DNA from: Nemertoderma westbladi
Lineage: Eukaryota; Xenacoelomorpha; Nemertodermatida; Nemertodermatidae
Direction of reading: 5' to 3'
Length of the DNA stretch: 25,499 bases
NCBI GenBank assembly: GCA_032718475.1
Contig: JAUCBJ010007443.1
Span: 64,001-89,499 of the forward strand
The notes below the pieces were generated by a model. It did no database searches, had not been told where the DNA came from, and was given only the letters and a program-made list of their open reading frames with translations. Each line of letters opens with the position of its first letter. Position 1 is the first letter of the stretch. A program made the translations under genes and the position numbers. This document shows positions 9,478 through 19,351 of this stretch, piece by piece.

Positions 9478-10977
9478 ATGGCTGACACAAAGCAAACTCT
9501 GTCAGATAGTCTCCTAGAAACAACTGTCTGCGACACAGACAAGAGTGTGGAACATCTTAGACCAAAGTTCAAATCCCCTCCTACTGTAAGAAAGGTCATC
9601 CCTCCAGTAGTAGTATCAGACCCTAGACTAGTAAAGCACCGTAGGTCTATCATAGGCACTCGGGCTCAAGTCAAGCGGGACCAAGAAGCAGCTGTTAAAC
9701 AGCAGCAACATCCGAACCGAGAACTTATTTCTCAGCGGACCGATAGCTCCAGTAGTTCAGATACTGTGGAGTTGACGCCCGAGATCGGAACAGAGATGGC
9801 AGAGGCGGTTTATTCGGATCCACTTCTCATTCTTCCCGAAGCCATACTCACTAGGGTATTGATTGCGGTGGAAGAACATCAAATCGATTGGGCAAGAAGT
9901 AAGCGATCGACCAAGGACAGTTATGCGGGATACACATTGGAGGAACTGAAGTCTATTGTCGAGACGCAATGGAACTTCCCCGGACCCGGACTCCCATTTA
10001 ACTTGTCGGAAGCTGCCTGGGAGGACTTGTACAGGATGGGAGTGGTAAAGGACTCTAGAGATCCAGCTGTGTGGAAGAGGTCAGCAGCCGGATATGTACA
10101 GGGATTCTTCAGCTCTTTGGAGCGATTGGAGGAACAACTGTTTCAACAACCTCACGGACCTCAAGAGCAGGGAGAGCTGCTTTATCAAGTTCGCAAACGA
10201 GTTCTGAGGATCAGACTAATTCTTTCAGCCTGTGAGGAAGCCTCGAAGAGAAGCCAAGATACGTCGTTGCAAGTCGCCGTAAAGACTTGGTTCCAACGAG
10301 TGAGTCTTAAAGTCCAAGGAACGACACAATGGAAACTGACTGAGCGCTCGACCCAAGGAGAATCAACAGACGCTGTCTTTTCTCAAGCGGAAAGCGAAGC
10401 GACGGCAGATAAACCTCAAAAGAAGGACGCTATTGACATATATCTGTCGGACTATCAGCGATTTATAGGTGACAAAGAGTTGAGGAGACAGCTAGCTGGA
10501 CTTCACCCTAAGAGTGAGGGAGCCAAATTTGTGTTGGACACATTAGATGCGGAAATGATAGCCACAGAGCAGGCTAAATTTGATGAAAGCATCCGCATCG
10601 CTAGGGAACAGGAAGAAAAGTTAAAGAAAAAACGCATAGAAGACAGAAAGGCAGCAGCAGCGACAGCTGCAGAAGTTGAAAGAAAGGCGGCAGTGGCAAC
10701 GGCAGCGGCAGAGGCAAAAGCGGCAGCTGCAGCAGTAGAAGTGGAAAGAAAAGCGGCAGCGGCAGAGGCAAAAGTGGCAGCGGCAGAGGCAGAAGCAGAA
10801 AGAAAAGCAGCAGCTGCAGCAGTAGAAGCGGAAAGAAAAGCGGCAGCGGCAGTGGCAGAAGCAGAACGGAGGGCATCTGAAGAGACAACCCAACTAGAGT
10901 TGGAAAATCTTCAAGAGAAACAAGACAACTTCAATAAACAGATAAACAGAGAACAGCTACTCATATGCGACTGCTAA
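9478..10977 (+). CDS. BEL gag N-terminal ORF with Ala-rich coiled coil
   Basis: Open 499-codon ORF starting at the first ATG after the R leader (atcaaacatgg, a reasonable start context). Residues 1-105 are polar and Ser/Lys-rich. Residues about 110-300 form a globular-looking part with Trp residues (EEHQIDWARSKRS, WNFPGPGLPFNLSEAAWEDL). Residues about 370-480 are a long charged coiled coil of Ala/Glu/Lys/Arg with an in-frame 87-bp repeat. I recognise no named domain. It probably builds the N-terminal structural part of gag, as the next frame (from 10965, overlapping by 13 bases) carries the rest. The overlap could be a natural ORF boundary, a programmed shift or a decay frameshift. Such a long N-terminal extension before DUF1759 is unusual for BEL gag. 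Confidence 0.7.
   Translation: MADTKQTLSDSLLETTVCDTDKSVEHLRPKFKSPPTVRKVIPPVVVSDPRLVKHRRSIIGTRAQVKRDQEAAVKQQQHPNRELISQRTDSSSSSDTVELTPEIGTEMAEAVYSDPLLILPEAILTRVLIAVEEHQIDWARSKRSTKDSYAGYTLEELKSIVETQWNFPGPGLPFNLSEAAWEDLYRMGVVKDSRDPAVWKRSAAGYVQGFFSSLERLEEQLFQQPHGPQEQGELLYQVRKRVLRIRLILSACEEASKRSQDTSLQVAVKTWFQRVSLKVQGTTQWKLTERSTQGESTDAVFSQAESEATADKPQKKDAIDIYLSDYQRFIGDKELRRQLAGLHPKSEGAKFVLDTLDAEMIATEQAKFDESIRIAREQEEKLKKKRIEDRKAAAATAAEVERKAAVATAAAEAKAAAAAVEVERKAAAAEAKVAAAEAEAERKAAAAAVEAERKAAAAVAEAERRASEETTQLELENLQEKQDNFNKQINREQLLICDC
10640..10880 (+). repeat. In-frame Ala/Glu/Arg-coding minisatellite in gag
   Basis: GCGGCAG/GCAGAAG-type units encode AAAAVEVERKAAAAEAK-like coil. The string gcagctgcagcagtagaag occurs at 10723 and 10810, an 87-bp (29-codon) period with few differences. 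Purine strand bias creates long antisense Leu/Pro/Cys ORFs, which are artefacts. Confidence 0.8.
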
Positions 10978-12542
10978 GTCGATCTACTCTCAAGAGACAA
11001 GGATTTACATCTTCTGACGAGGGCGATACAACAGATTATGAAGGCGGAGGAAATCGATCTCGTTCCAGCGGATGTAGAAGAGCGCCACACCATCAGAAAT
11101 TGCCTAATCTGCCACCAACTGTGAGAAGGCAATTAGCTAGTGTAAACTTAGGTGGTACAGAGTCCACAGACCAAATTATTGGAGTAGAAAGACTACCTAC
11201 TATCGTAGATGAGCCTGAAATAATTAGGCCGATCCTCGAAGTCACCCACACTGTGATAGAGACCCCTGTACTTCCAGAACCTAACTCTAAATTCCCTTTG
11301 CACAGCACTAAATTACCTGTGCCCAGTAGAACAGCCCCTGAGACAGTCCCTGTCCTGGACGCCGAGCGAGACATCAACGATTTATCGCCCGTCGTCCCTT
11401 GTCTACCCGCTACCATGTTGGCGGCTCCCGCTTCGGCGGTAGAGTGGGTGGATGAGTGACGGCGGGGGATGGATCTCCTGCTCGGGCAGATGGAGGAAAA
11501 CCATAAGCGTTCCTCCCAACAGGTCCGGGAGTTGGAAGGGACTGTTCAGCAGTTGAAGGGAACAGTAAGAGAGGGACAGTTAGAGTTGCAAGAAGTGCAG
11601 CAGAGTATCGCGTTAGAACGCGATAAATTAGTAAATATACAAAAGGGTATAACACCACCCCCTGTAACAATGTGTCAACCTGTTAGGTCTGAAGTATTTC
11701 ATGCGCAAGGTGTGGAGCCTACACGCATCTATACTGCTAGTGAAGTAGAAACTCCTATAGTAAACCCTATTAAGGATAATTATAAACCTATTGATAATGA
11801 TATTCCATATAGACCTGATAATAATCCGAGAAATTTATATACTGATAATTCTATATTAAATAATACGATGGCCCAAGAAAGTTTTACGCGTCAAATGGCA
11901 AGAACCGAAGCCCGTCAAGCGGTAAAGGTGGGAGAGATCGTCAAGTTCAATGGAGATGAGATGAAATGGTTACCTTTTAATGAATATTATAAAGATAACA
12001 TACAGAACTCTGTATTTTCTAATGGAGAGAAACTTAGATTCCTCATCGAGTATTTGGAAGGACCTCCCAAGTTAATGGCGTTAAAGTTTATTGGACACCC
12101 AGATGGATTAAGACAAGTTTGGGATACACTAAACATCAGGTATGGTAATAGGACAAACATAGCTAGGTATTTGTATGCAAAATTGGTAGCGCCCCGAAAG
12201 TTCCTTAGCAGCGGGATTATAGAGTTGTCCGATGAGATTCGGGAGATCTGTAGACAACTAGATTGGTTAGGTAAGTCTCATGAATAACAGAGTTCCATGG
12301 TTATTGGAGCCGTAGCATCTACTTTGCCAAAGGGTGGAGTAGGTACTCGCTGGGACAAGAAAGTGCTCTATATGATGGACCACCAACAAAGAGACCCTAC
12401 CATGGCTGATCTCATGTCATTCTTAAATGGAGAGGTAAGATTACAGCTCCTAAAGCAGTCCCGAGAGAAGACACCGGAAAATAAGGTAATTGAAAAACCC
12501 GTTTCTAGGAGAAAGGTCACCCCAGTGTGTTATGGCCAATGA
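10965..12542 (+). pseudogene. BEL gag central region with DUF1759-like block
   Basis: Continues gag in a new frame. Bases 10965-11456 encode Pro/Val-rich linker. A TGA at 11457-11459 is followed in the same frame by a coiled coil (ELEGTVQQLKGTVREGQLEL, about 11528-11590). The DUF1759-like gag domain common to BEL/Pao runs about 11920-12470: KFNGDEMKWLPFNEYY, EKLRFLIEYLEG, VWDTLNIRYG. A TAA at 12285-12287 splits the domain in frame; reading resumes from 12288 with IGAVASTLPKGG and ends at a TGA at 12540. Nine ATGs precede the DUF1759 block, so no single start is meaningful. The domain call rests on pattern memory of the family, but the downstream context makes it firm. Confidence 0.82.
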
Positions 12543-12925
12543 TGGCGAAAGCCAAACCTCTCAGGAGGAGAACAGCGGGAAAGACACCAAAAGATCTTAC
12601 TATGTCAACAAAGCACCTAAAGACGTAAGTAAATTTAAGTCTCGAACCAGTGACAGGAGAGAACAGGTAACAAAACTCCTCCTACATCTCCTAAGAGAGT
12701 TCATGGAAGAAAGCCCGAGGAAAGAACGAGTGTGCACAACACTACCCAAGGTAAAGTAAGTAACATCAAACCAAAATGTGCGCTGTGCGACGGGCCCCAT
12801 CGTTTAAGTGTGTGTGATGAATTCTTAAAGAAATCCTTAAAGGATAGACGCGAAGTCATGTGGGATAAGCGGTTGTGTTATAATTGTCTCAGACAAGGAC
12901 ATCAACGGAGAACCTGTTACTAGAC
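12543..12925 (+). pseudogene. BEL gag nucleocapsid: zinc knuckles, frameshifted
   Basis: Bases 12543-12731 are Lys/Arg-rich and open in a different frame (the 12490-12759 reading), then the gag frame is regained. The first knuckle is CALCDGPHRLSVC (about 12779-12817) and the second CYNCLRQGHQRRTC (about 12876-12917), both binding RNA through Cys/His zinc sites. A stop at 12921-12923 and a frame change by 12925 precede the third knuckle, CAKCSAKHHILLH (about 12932-12970), in the protease frame. Three knuckles with HH-LLH at the end are a BEL/Pao hallmark. Confidence 0.85.
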
Positions 12926-14041
12926 GCGAGGTGTGCTAAGTGCAGCGCGAAACATCATATCTTGCTGCACACCGAATTCGAAAGAAACAGCCCGAGTCAG
13001 GTAAGTGAGTCCGAACTACATGTCCAATTCAGTGATGTGAATGACACTGATCACAGTTTTGAGATGGAAGGATTTTACACGGACGAATTTTCCGATGAAA
13101 ACGAATCCTGCTATATGATAAACACCGCAGTGTATCGAGCACTTACGTATGAGACTGAAACCGATAGTGAACTCCCCCTAACTGTTCCTGACAGACAACC
13201 ATCTTGGAAAGTGCCAACTTCCAACGTAGGAATCCGAGAATTTCCAGTAGTGCAGTTGAGAGTCCACGGGTTAGAAAAGAGCTATATAGTGAATGCCCTC
13301 CTTGACTCCGGCAGCACAGGAACATTAATCGACAAAGAACTAGCCGAAGACATCTTTACTGGACAACCCAAGTTCCGAACTAAGTTGAACCTTTCAGGAA
13401 TTATGCAGGTTTGGAAATCTACAGTAGCTACAGACTACTATGTAGGCGCGTTGTCCACCCCCCAGGATAAACTAGGAGAACACAGTATAAGGTCAGTAAA
13501 AATGGTGGCGATAAAGAACTTCGCTACCAGCCAAGTGGAACCTTATAACTGGGATGAAGACGATTTCACCCAGCAGCATGATATACCTAGATTCAACACC
13601 GACTACCCAGGGGTACAAATACTCGTCGGCCAAAATGCGCATGAGGCGCTTGAGACATTAGAGAAATGGCCTGCTCAACTGCAACCACTGCAAACCTATG
13701 CGGGAAGAAATAGAGTAGGCTGGTACTTTACTGGACCTTCCCGTAGGACACTCATGGAAAGGCTACCTAAAGATCAAGTCCACCAGGTGAGTGAATGGGA
13801 AGAGGAAATCAGTGAGGGAGACGACACACCTGAGGGAACACCATACTCCTCAGATAATGACGATATTCATCAACTATTCCACGAGGAGAATACCATTGAC
13901 CTCCTTACGGAAAGTGAAACTTGGCAAAACCAAGTGAACCTGTGTCACTTCATCCATCCAGCGGGACAATTCGATTACAACGACGAACTGAATGAAGTAA
14001 TAGATCGTTACAACGCGAAGAATCGCGATGAACATGCCTAA
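12926..14041 (+). pseudogene. BEL pol: aspartic protease region (DUF1758-like)
   Basis: After the third zinc knuckle comes an acidic linker (DEFSDENES), then the retropepsin-like active-site block VNALLDSGSTGTLID at about 13291-13335, with the catalytic Asp at 13303-13305. The following fold has SGIMQVW and ILVGQNAHEAL, where the usual second half carries ILIG-type strands. It cleaves the gag-pol precursor. The end is acidic and reaches a TAA at 14039-14041. The same frame continues directly into RT sequence, so this stop is a lesion rather than the natural end. Confidence 0.88.
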
Positions 14042-15052
14042 CGATTCTTTACTCAAGAGGCTGTAGAGCCCAATTCCTACGATAAGGCCCTATCGGTAGA
14101 AGAAGAAAGAGCCAAGCAGATACAGGAGACGACTACACGTTTTCTTAAAGATGAAGGTAGGTATGAGATTGGTCTGCCTTTCCGACGGTGAGAACGCAAT
14201 TTTATAAACAACCGACCCTTGGCGGAGAAGAGAATTGCGCAACTACATCGACGCCTTACGGCAAATGCTACAGCTAAGGAGATGTACAAGACCCAGTTGA
14301 AGAAATTCATTGACAAGGGATACGCTGAGCGAGTACCGGAAAAAACACCCATAACTGAGAGAACGTACTATTTAACACATCATTACGTTCCCAAACCCGG
14401 TAAACCCAACGAAGTCCGGGTAGTATTTGATGGCTCCGCTCTCTACATGGGCCAATCCCTTAACTCCGAGTTGTTGCCGGGACCCAACTTACTCCAATCC
14501 TTGTTGGGAATACTCTTAAGATTACGACAATATTCGATCGCTTTCGCCTCCGATATAGAAGGCATGTTCTTACAAGTTAAGGCGCTGGATAGGGATTGAG
14601 ACAGCCTACGATTTCTGTGGTGGCCTGAAGGAGACCTCAACCAGAAACTGGTGGAGTACTGGATGACCATCCAGGCTTTTGGGATCATCTCGAGCCCTTC
14701 AAATGCCTGCTCAGTAGTGCGCACCACTGCTGATGACAACCGGGACGCCTTCTCCAAAGAAGTTATCGACAACATCAAATGGGATATATACATGGACGAC
14801 AATTTAAAGTCCCTCCCATCGGTGGAAGAAGCCATTGATGTCGCCAAAGGAACGGTAGAGTGCTTGAAAAGAGGTGTATTTCAATTAACTAAATTCACCA
14901 GTAACTCCCGTGAATTTCTGGAATCGATCCCGGTAGAAGACCGAGGAGTTAAAGATCTAGACCTTATCAAGGACGATCTTCCAGAAACCAAGATGCTTGG
15001 TTTGAAATGGGACACAGAGAGAGATATCCTGTTTTTCCAGCTAAAACAGTGA
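14042..15052 (+). pseudogene. BEL pol: reverse transcriptase
   Basis: RT of the BEL/Pao type copies element RNA into DNA. In one frame: EERAKQIQETTTRF (about 14099), INNRPLAEKR (about 14204), HHYVPKPGKPNEVRVVFDGS (about 14381-14440), ASDIEGMFLQV (about 14546-14580), LRFLWWPEGD (about 14606), GIISSPSNACSV (about 14684) and the catalytic YMDD at 14789-14800. Three TGA stops at 14189, 14597 and 15050 interrupt an otherwise continuous alignment; at the two nearest conserved blocks the family carries a non-stop residue. No frameshift is needed from 12926 to 16735. Because of the stops it is inactive. Confidence 0.93.
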
Positions 15053-16513
15053 GATAATCCAATTCGGACTAAACGGATTTGTCTAAGTATCCTGAGCACT
15101 TATTTCGATCCATTGGGATTTATTAGCCCAGTTATATTGATTGCTCGGAGTTTAGTACAACAAATGTGGCTTGAAAACCACTCATGGGACGATCCACTTA
15201 AGGGAGAACTATTAAAGAAGTGGATGAAATGGGAAGATTCTCTCCCATCCATCGAGAACTTTATAATTTCCCATTCATATTTTGGTTATGTTCTCCCCAC
15301 GTATTCCTATCAACTCCATGTGTTTGGAGACGCCAGCAACATGGGAATAGGTATAGTAGCCTACCTGAGAGTTGAAACTCCGGATGGAATTAAGGTCGCC
15401 TTGGTTACCTCTAAGGCCTTGATAAACAACAAGTTGAAAGTTCCTCGAGCGGAGTTAAAAGCGGCTCTATACGCTACAGCCATCGGCCGGAATGTAACAG
15501 AACAGATCGACTATCCACTGGAGAAAACTGTCTATTGGACCGATGCTTTACTCGTGTTGGAGTATATAACCAATGAAGTCTGTCAGTTCAGCGTCTTCAT
15601 TACCAACAGAGTAGCCATTATACTTAGTCGCACGAAGATAGATCAATGGAGACATTGCCCTGGGACGATTAATCCAGCCGACATCGCCTCCAGGGGAGCA
15701 ACTCCACAAGAACTAATAGATACTCCAGACTGGTTAAAAGTAAAAGTCGGGTTAGGTGGACCCGACTTCCTAAGCAAGGAAGAGGATGAATGGCCTCCTC
15801 ATCTTACCACGGCGGAGATTAGACAAGCCAAGGGAGCGGAGAAAGTCAAACCTAAAACCCGGGCGAGTAAATCGAAGTTATTTAAACCCGTGATAGATCT
15901 GTCTGTATTACACATTTCTGGAGACGAAGCCTTGGATCCAAAACCCCCAGCCACAAATAAGTCTGTTGTGGAAATCAGAGAGAGAGATTGGAAATCTGGA
16001 ACAATAGACGTCTCGCAAGGACTCTCACCTCTCCTGCAGAGAGCGATGCATCACTATAGCTCCTGGAATCGGCTTTGTAAGGCCGTTGCTTATTTAAAGC
16101 GATGTTTTCATCATCACTACTCCAGGACGAAGATCGCTAGTGATACCGCTCCACTGACATCTGCGCAGGTCCATGTTGTTAAAGATCTTCCTAAATACAA
16201 GATATCAGACAGATTTCTGAAGGAGAGGATCAGTTACCAGGAGCATGAAGAAACAAATAAGCAGATACTGAGACTCCTGCAATGCTATGAGGATTCCGAT
16301 AAGTATTTCCTGTTGTTGAGAAATCCACAGATGCGCTTAAGGGATCGTTTCTCTAGCACAATGATAGATGGGTTAATACGCGTTGGAGGAAGACTAACTA
16401 ATGCTCCATTATCCTTTGACACTAAGTTTCCCATACTCATTAGAAATCTTGAAATACAAATCAAGATGATTGTAGATGCTCACAGTAAGCTTTACCATGC
16501 TGGTAGAGAATGA
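15053..16513 (+). pseudogene. BEL pol: RT end, RNase H and integrase N-terminus
   Basis: Starts with the RT connection block LSILSTYFDPLGFISPVIL (about 15086-15140). RNase H follows with HVFGDASNMGIG (about 15317-15350), PRAELKAALYA (about 15443) and YWTDALLVLEYI (about 15533), which carry the acidic residues that degrade the RNA template. NPADIASRGATP (about 15672) is the conserved end of this region. A spacer then leads to the integrase zinc domain (DAHSKLYHAG, about 16474). The TGA at 16511-16513 falls inside the HHCC zinc domain, so it is a lesion. Usual BEL polyproteins run unbroken through this point. Confidence 0.92.
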
Positions 16514-17691
16514 GTTCTTAGCGAAATTCGAACTCGCTATTATTTTCATAAACCCCGTAGAGCTCTGAACCAAGTTCTTAGGAACTGCATACCCTGTAGG
16601 AAAGCATTTAGTAGGCCTTTAACACAGCGAGAGGCAGAATTACCTAGGGAACGAGTAAGCTTCTATGAACCACCCTTCACAAATACCGGCGTGGATTTAT
16701 TTGGCCCTATTGAAGTATATCGTGCTAGGACTATAGTCAAGAGATGGTTGTCATCTTTGTCTGCATTACTTGTAGAGCTATCCATCTCGATATGGTGAAT
16801 GATTTATCTACCAATAGCTTCATATTGAGCTTATGCCGACAGATCGCTCGCTTTGGAACTAGTAACACGATGAGATCTGATAAAGGAACGAACTTCATTG
16901 GTGCCAACAATGAAATCAAGGCTTACGTCAAAGATTGGAACCAAAGACAGGTGGACGATCAGCTAAGGGTAACCGCTTCTAGCTGGACCTTCAACGCCGC
17001 CAACGCCCCTTGGTGGGGAGGAAGTTGGGAGAGATTAATCAGAAGCATGAAGACCGCATTTCACTTTATAGTGCCGTGCCACGCGTATCTCACCGACGAA
17101 CTTTTGCGGACGTTAATGGAGGAAATCGCTGCCTATCTCAACGAGAGACCGCTTATGCCAGTCTAATCGAGTCCCGATTCCCTGGAAGCGCTAACACCCG
17201 CGCACTTCCTACTGAAGAAACCTGTAGCCATGCTCCCACGATCGGAAATCACGGACGGAGACGAATACTGCCGGCAAACTTGGCAACTTATGCAGTTGTT
17301 ACCCCGTCGTTTCGCTGACCATTTCGAAAAACATTATCTGCCTACGCTACAACTTCGAACTAAGTGGTTTGCGCAGCAAGAAAACGTCAGCGCCGGAGAC
17401 ATGGTCCTTATTGTGGAGTCAGATCTTCCACGTAAGCGGTTGCAGACAGGTCATATCATCGAGACTCATATCTCAGATGACGGTTTGGTGCGATCGGTAG
17501 AACTCGTCGTCATGCGACGTAACATTAAGAAACCTGGAATTGTGTTCGAAACACAACAACTCAATCGCCCAGTTGGTCGTTTATGTTTACTGGAAAGAGA
17601 CAGAGAACTCTCCGGAAACTATGGAAGGCAAGATACTCTTCCCACGACCACCTCCCTAATCCAACCAACATCCAGGGACTCCCCAACGTGA
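16514..17691 (+). pseudogene. BEL pol: integrase (DDE) and C-terminal DUF5641
   Basis: The HHCC zinc domain completes with NCIPCRKAF (about 16579-16605). The integrase core has GVDLFGPIEV with the first Asp (about 16689), SDKGTNFIGA with the second (about 16878) and WWGGSWERLI with the Glu (about 17014). A frame change near 16735-16745 separates the first acidic residue from the rest, and a TAA at 17164-17166 interrupts LTPAHFLLKK. The C-terminal DUF5641 has HYLPTLQLRTKWF (about 17332), GDMVLIVESDLPRK (about 17397) and RPVGRLCLLE (about 17566). It ends at a TGA at 17689-17691, the natural end. The integrase would insert element DNA with a short target duplication. The SDK in place of the commoner SDN is noted. 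Confidence 0.92.
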
Positions 17692-17699
17692 CAGCGTCT

Positions 17700-17711
17700 G
17701 GAGTGGGTGTG
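17700..17711 (+). promoter_or_regulatory. Possible polypurine tract and 3' LTR start of the BEL element
   Basis: ggagtggg (17700-17707), nine bases after the pol stop, is followed by tgtgtgac. In BEL/Pao a short purine tract directly precedes the TG of the 3' LTR. No matching TGTGTGAC start is seen upstream of gag, so the LTR assignment is unproven. Confidence 0.4.
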
Positions 17712-18205
17712 TGACTATATTATTTTATATATTTTTATTATTTTATATTTCTGTATGTACTATTATGTACTTTTATTATAATCGTTTTCTTTAATTTTAT
17801 TTAGTAGAATGTTATTTTAGCGATTATCTAGTAGATTAGTGCAATATATTAGTCTTATTACTTAATTACTTATATTATATATATTTAGTGCAACGGCGAG
17901 AAGTAATTCTTTTTCTCTTTCCTTACTGTCCGTATCATATTATAAATGCGTGACTACAGTAAGATGAAATATCCGTACTTATTAAAGTACAATAAAGCTC
18001 CTACTATACTCCAGTATTATTGGTAAGTAGAGTATTAGGAATGCAAAATTCAGATCCTCGTGTCTCGGCTAAACCAAGCTCTGGGTAGACCTTGGAAACG
18101 ACTTGCCTCTTCTCACTGACATTGCTTCTTGCAGTATTGCTCTCATACCGTATATTAAATAATACATATAGTAGCGTGATGTCCCTTTAACAGTAGCGTA
18201 AAACG

Positions 18206-18553
18206 CAAAATAAATCTGTTAAACCCTTTGACCATCTGTAATTCTAGTCGATTAAGATATCGTGGCACCCACCGATATACTTGAAAGACAAAATTTTAGA
18301 ATCAGTGGTTAACGTCCCCAGACAAGTTCTGGAATAAATCGGTGCCCATCTTAAATATTACGTAGTTAATATTTATAAAAATCAAAATCTGTTAAAATTT
18401 AGATCCTTTCAAATTCTAGTCGATTAAGATATCGTAGTACTTACCGATACTCTTAAAAGGACAAAATTCCTAGAATTAAGGATCCTAGTTCCCAGACATG
18501 TTCTGGAATAAAACATTATGTCTATTTTAATATTAAATAATAAAATTTACGGG
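18206..18553 (+). repeat. Two-unit tandem repeat (about 173 bp) with hairpins and AATAAA
   Basis: Two diverged units share aatctgttaaa at the start and attctagtcgattaagatat in the middle (18241 and 18413). Each has a hairpin beginning ATATCG (18257 and 18429) closing on CGATAT/CGATAC, then a stem CCAGA/TCTGG with a five-base loop (18318-18332 and 18492-18506). An AATAAA follows at once (18333-18338 and 18507-18512). Loop and stem differences are discussed in the findings. Confidence 0.8.
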
Positions 18554-18652
18554 AATAATTTAAATTCATATCCTCTCATGAATTTGATAAATTGTCATTT
18601 TATACAATTTATAACATTCCCAAAATGCCATTAATTAATAGATCATGGGAGC

Positions 18653-18694
18653 GGAGATTCACCCTATTAAGTATAGTAGCGTGAGAGAATCTCC
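18653..18694. repeat. 8-bp inverted repeat
   Basis: ggagattc (18653-18660) and gaatctcc (18687-18694) are exact reverse complements separated by 26 bases. Possible stem-loop; function unknown. Confidence 0.6.
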
Positions 18695-19351
18695 AATATA
18701 TAGTCAATAGCCGATAAAATTCATAAAATCATATATAAAGGGGAATATTGACAATTAAAGAATTACTATTAAATAGCATCCCAGATCTGTATGCATGAGA
18801 ATTACCCTAATTCTACCGCTAGCTTTCCATAATGTCACCATAGCAACAACCACGCTAGAATTAGAACTGAGTTAAAAGAACAATAGAAAGCTTGCCCTAT
18901 TGAATAGCATAAGGAATAAATAGCACACTGCTAGTATCCAGGGATACATAATAATAACGTGACATTCTGGAAGGCACTTGACTAACGGACAAATGACCCG
19001 AATGTGTGACAGAATGTATACAATTTGTGACAGTTGCGTGGAATTTGTGCGTTTATAGGTGAATGTTACTACTAAAGTGTGTTTACAGTAGCGAGTCGCA
19101 GTTGTGAAAGTAGCCCTACCTCTGTAGCAAGAACCTGAAGTAAATCTTGGCCCTTGGGACAGACAGTGGAGTGACTCGCGCTGAGTATTGTTGTCGTTGT
19201 GTAGCTACTATGTTGGCGAAAGGCACAGCGGCGACAGTACATTAGCGCTGAGGAGCTTGCGCTGTCCGGTGGCATCGAGGGGGAGGCAGCGACCGACGAC
19301 CGCTAGCCTAATTATGATTAATTATAATATCGATAAACTCATATAGCAGCT

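Larger units (their letters stand above)
9478..17707 (+). mobile_element. BEL/Pao LTR retrotransposon internal region (decayed)
   Basis: About 8.2 kb of gag-pol in one orientation with the BEL/Pao order: gag (DUF1759 block), three zinc knuckles, aspartic protease (DUF1758-like), RT, RNase H, HHCC zinc and DDE integrase, DUF5641. RNase H precedes integrase and protease precedes RT, as in BEL/Pao. The coding region is interrupted by stops near 11457, 12285, 12540, 14039, 14189, 14597, 15050, 16511 and 17164, and by frame changes near 10970, 12500-12730, 12900-12925 and 16740, so it cannot make a full polyprotein. No flanking LTR pair could be matched. Individual parts are listed separately. Confidence 0.93.
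17708..19351 (+). other. Non-coding stretch after BEL pol, possible 3' LTR
   Basis: About 1.6 kb without a credible gene. The first 300 bases are AT-rich with TATA-like runs (17875-17886) and an AATAAA at 17991-17996. 18206-18553 holds a two-unit repeat (listed). tatagtagcgtga occurs at 18167 and 18672. tatataaagg lies at 18732-18741. 19080-19300 is more GC-rich, like a 5' leader. It does not resemble R. If it is the 3' LTR, its 5' partner is missing; otherwise it is the flank of the BEL insertion. I could not fix either end. Confidence 0.4.

Noticed and set aside
10601-10893. Antisense ORFs rich in Leu/Pro or Cys/Phe opposite the gag Ala-rich coil
   Set aside because: Products of the purine-rich repeat on the plus strand. 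No start context or motif; mirror of gag codons.
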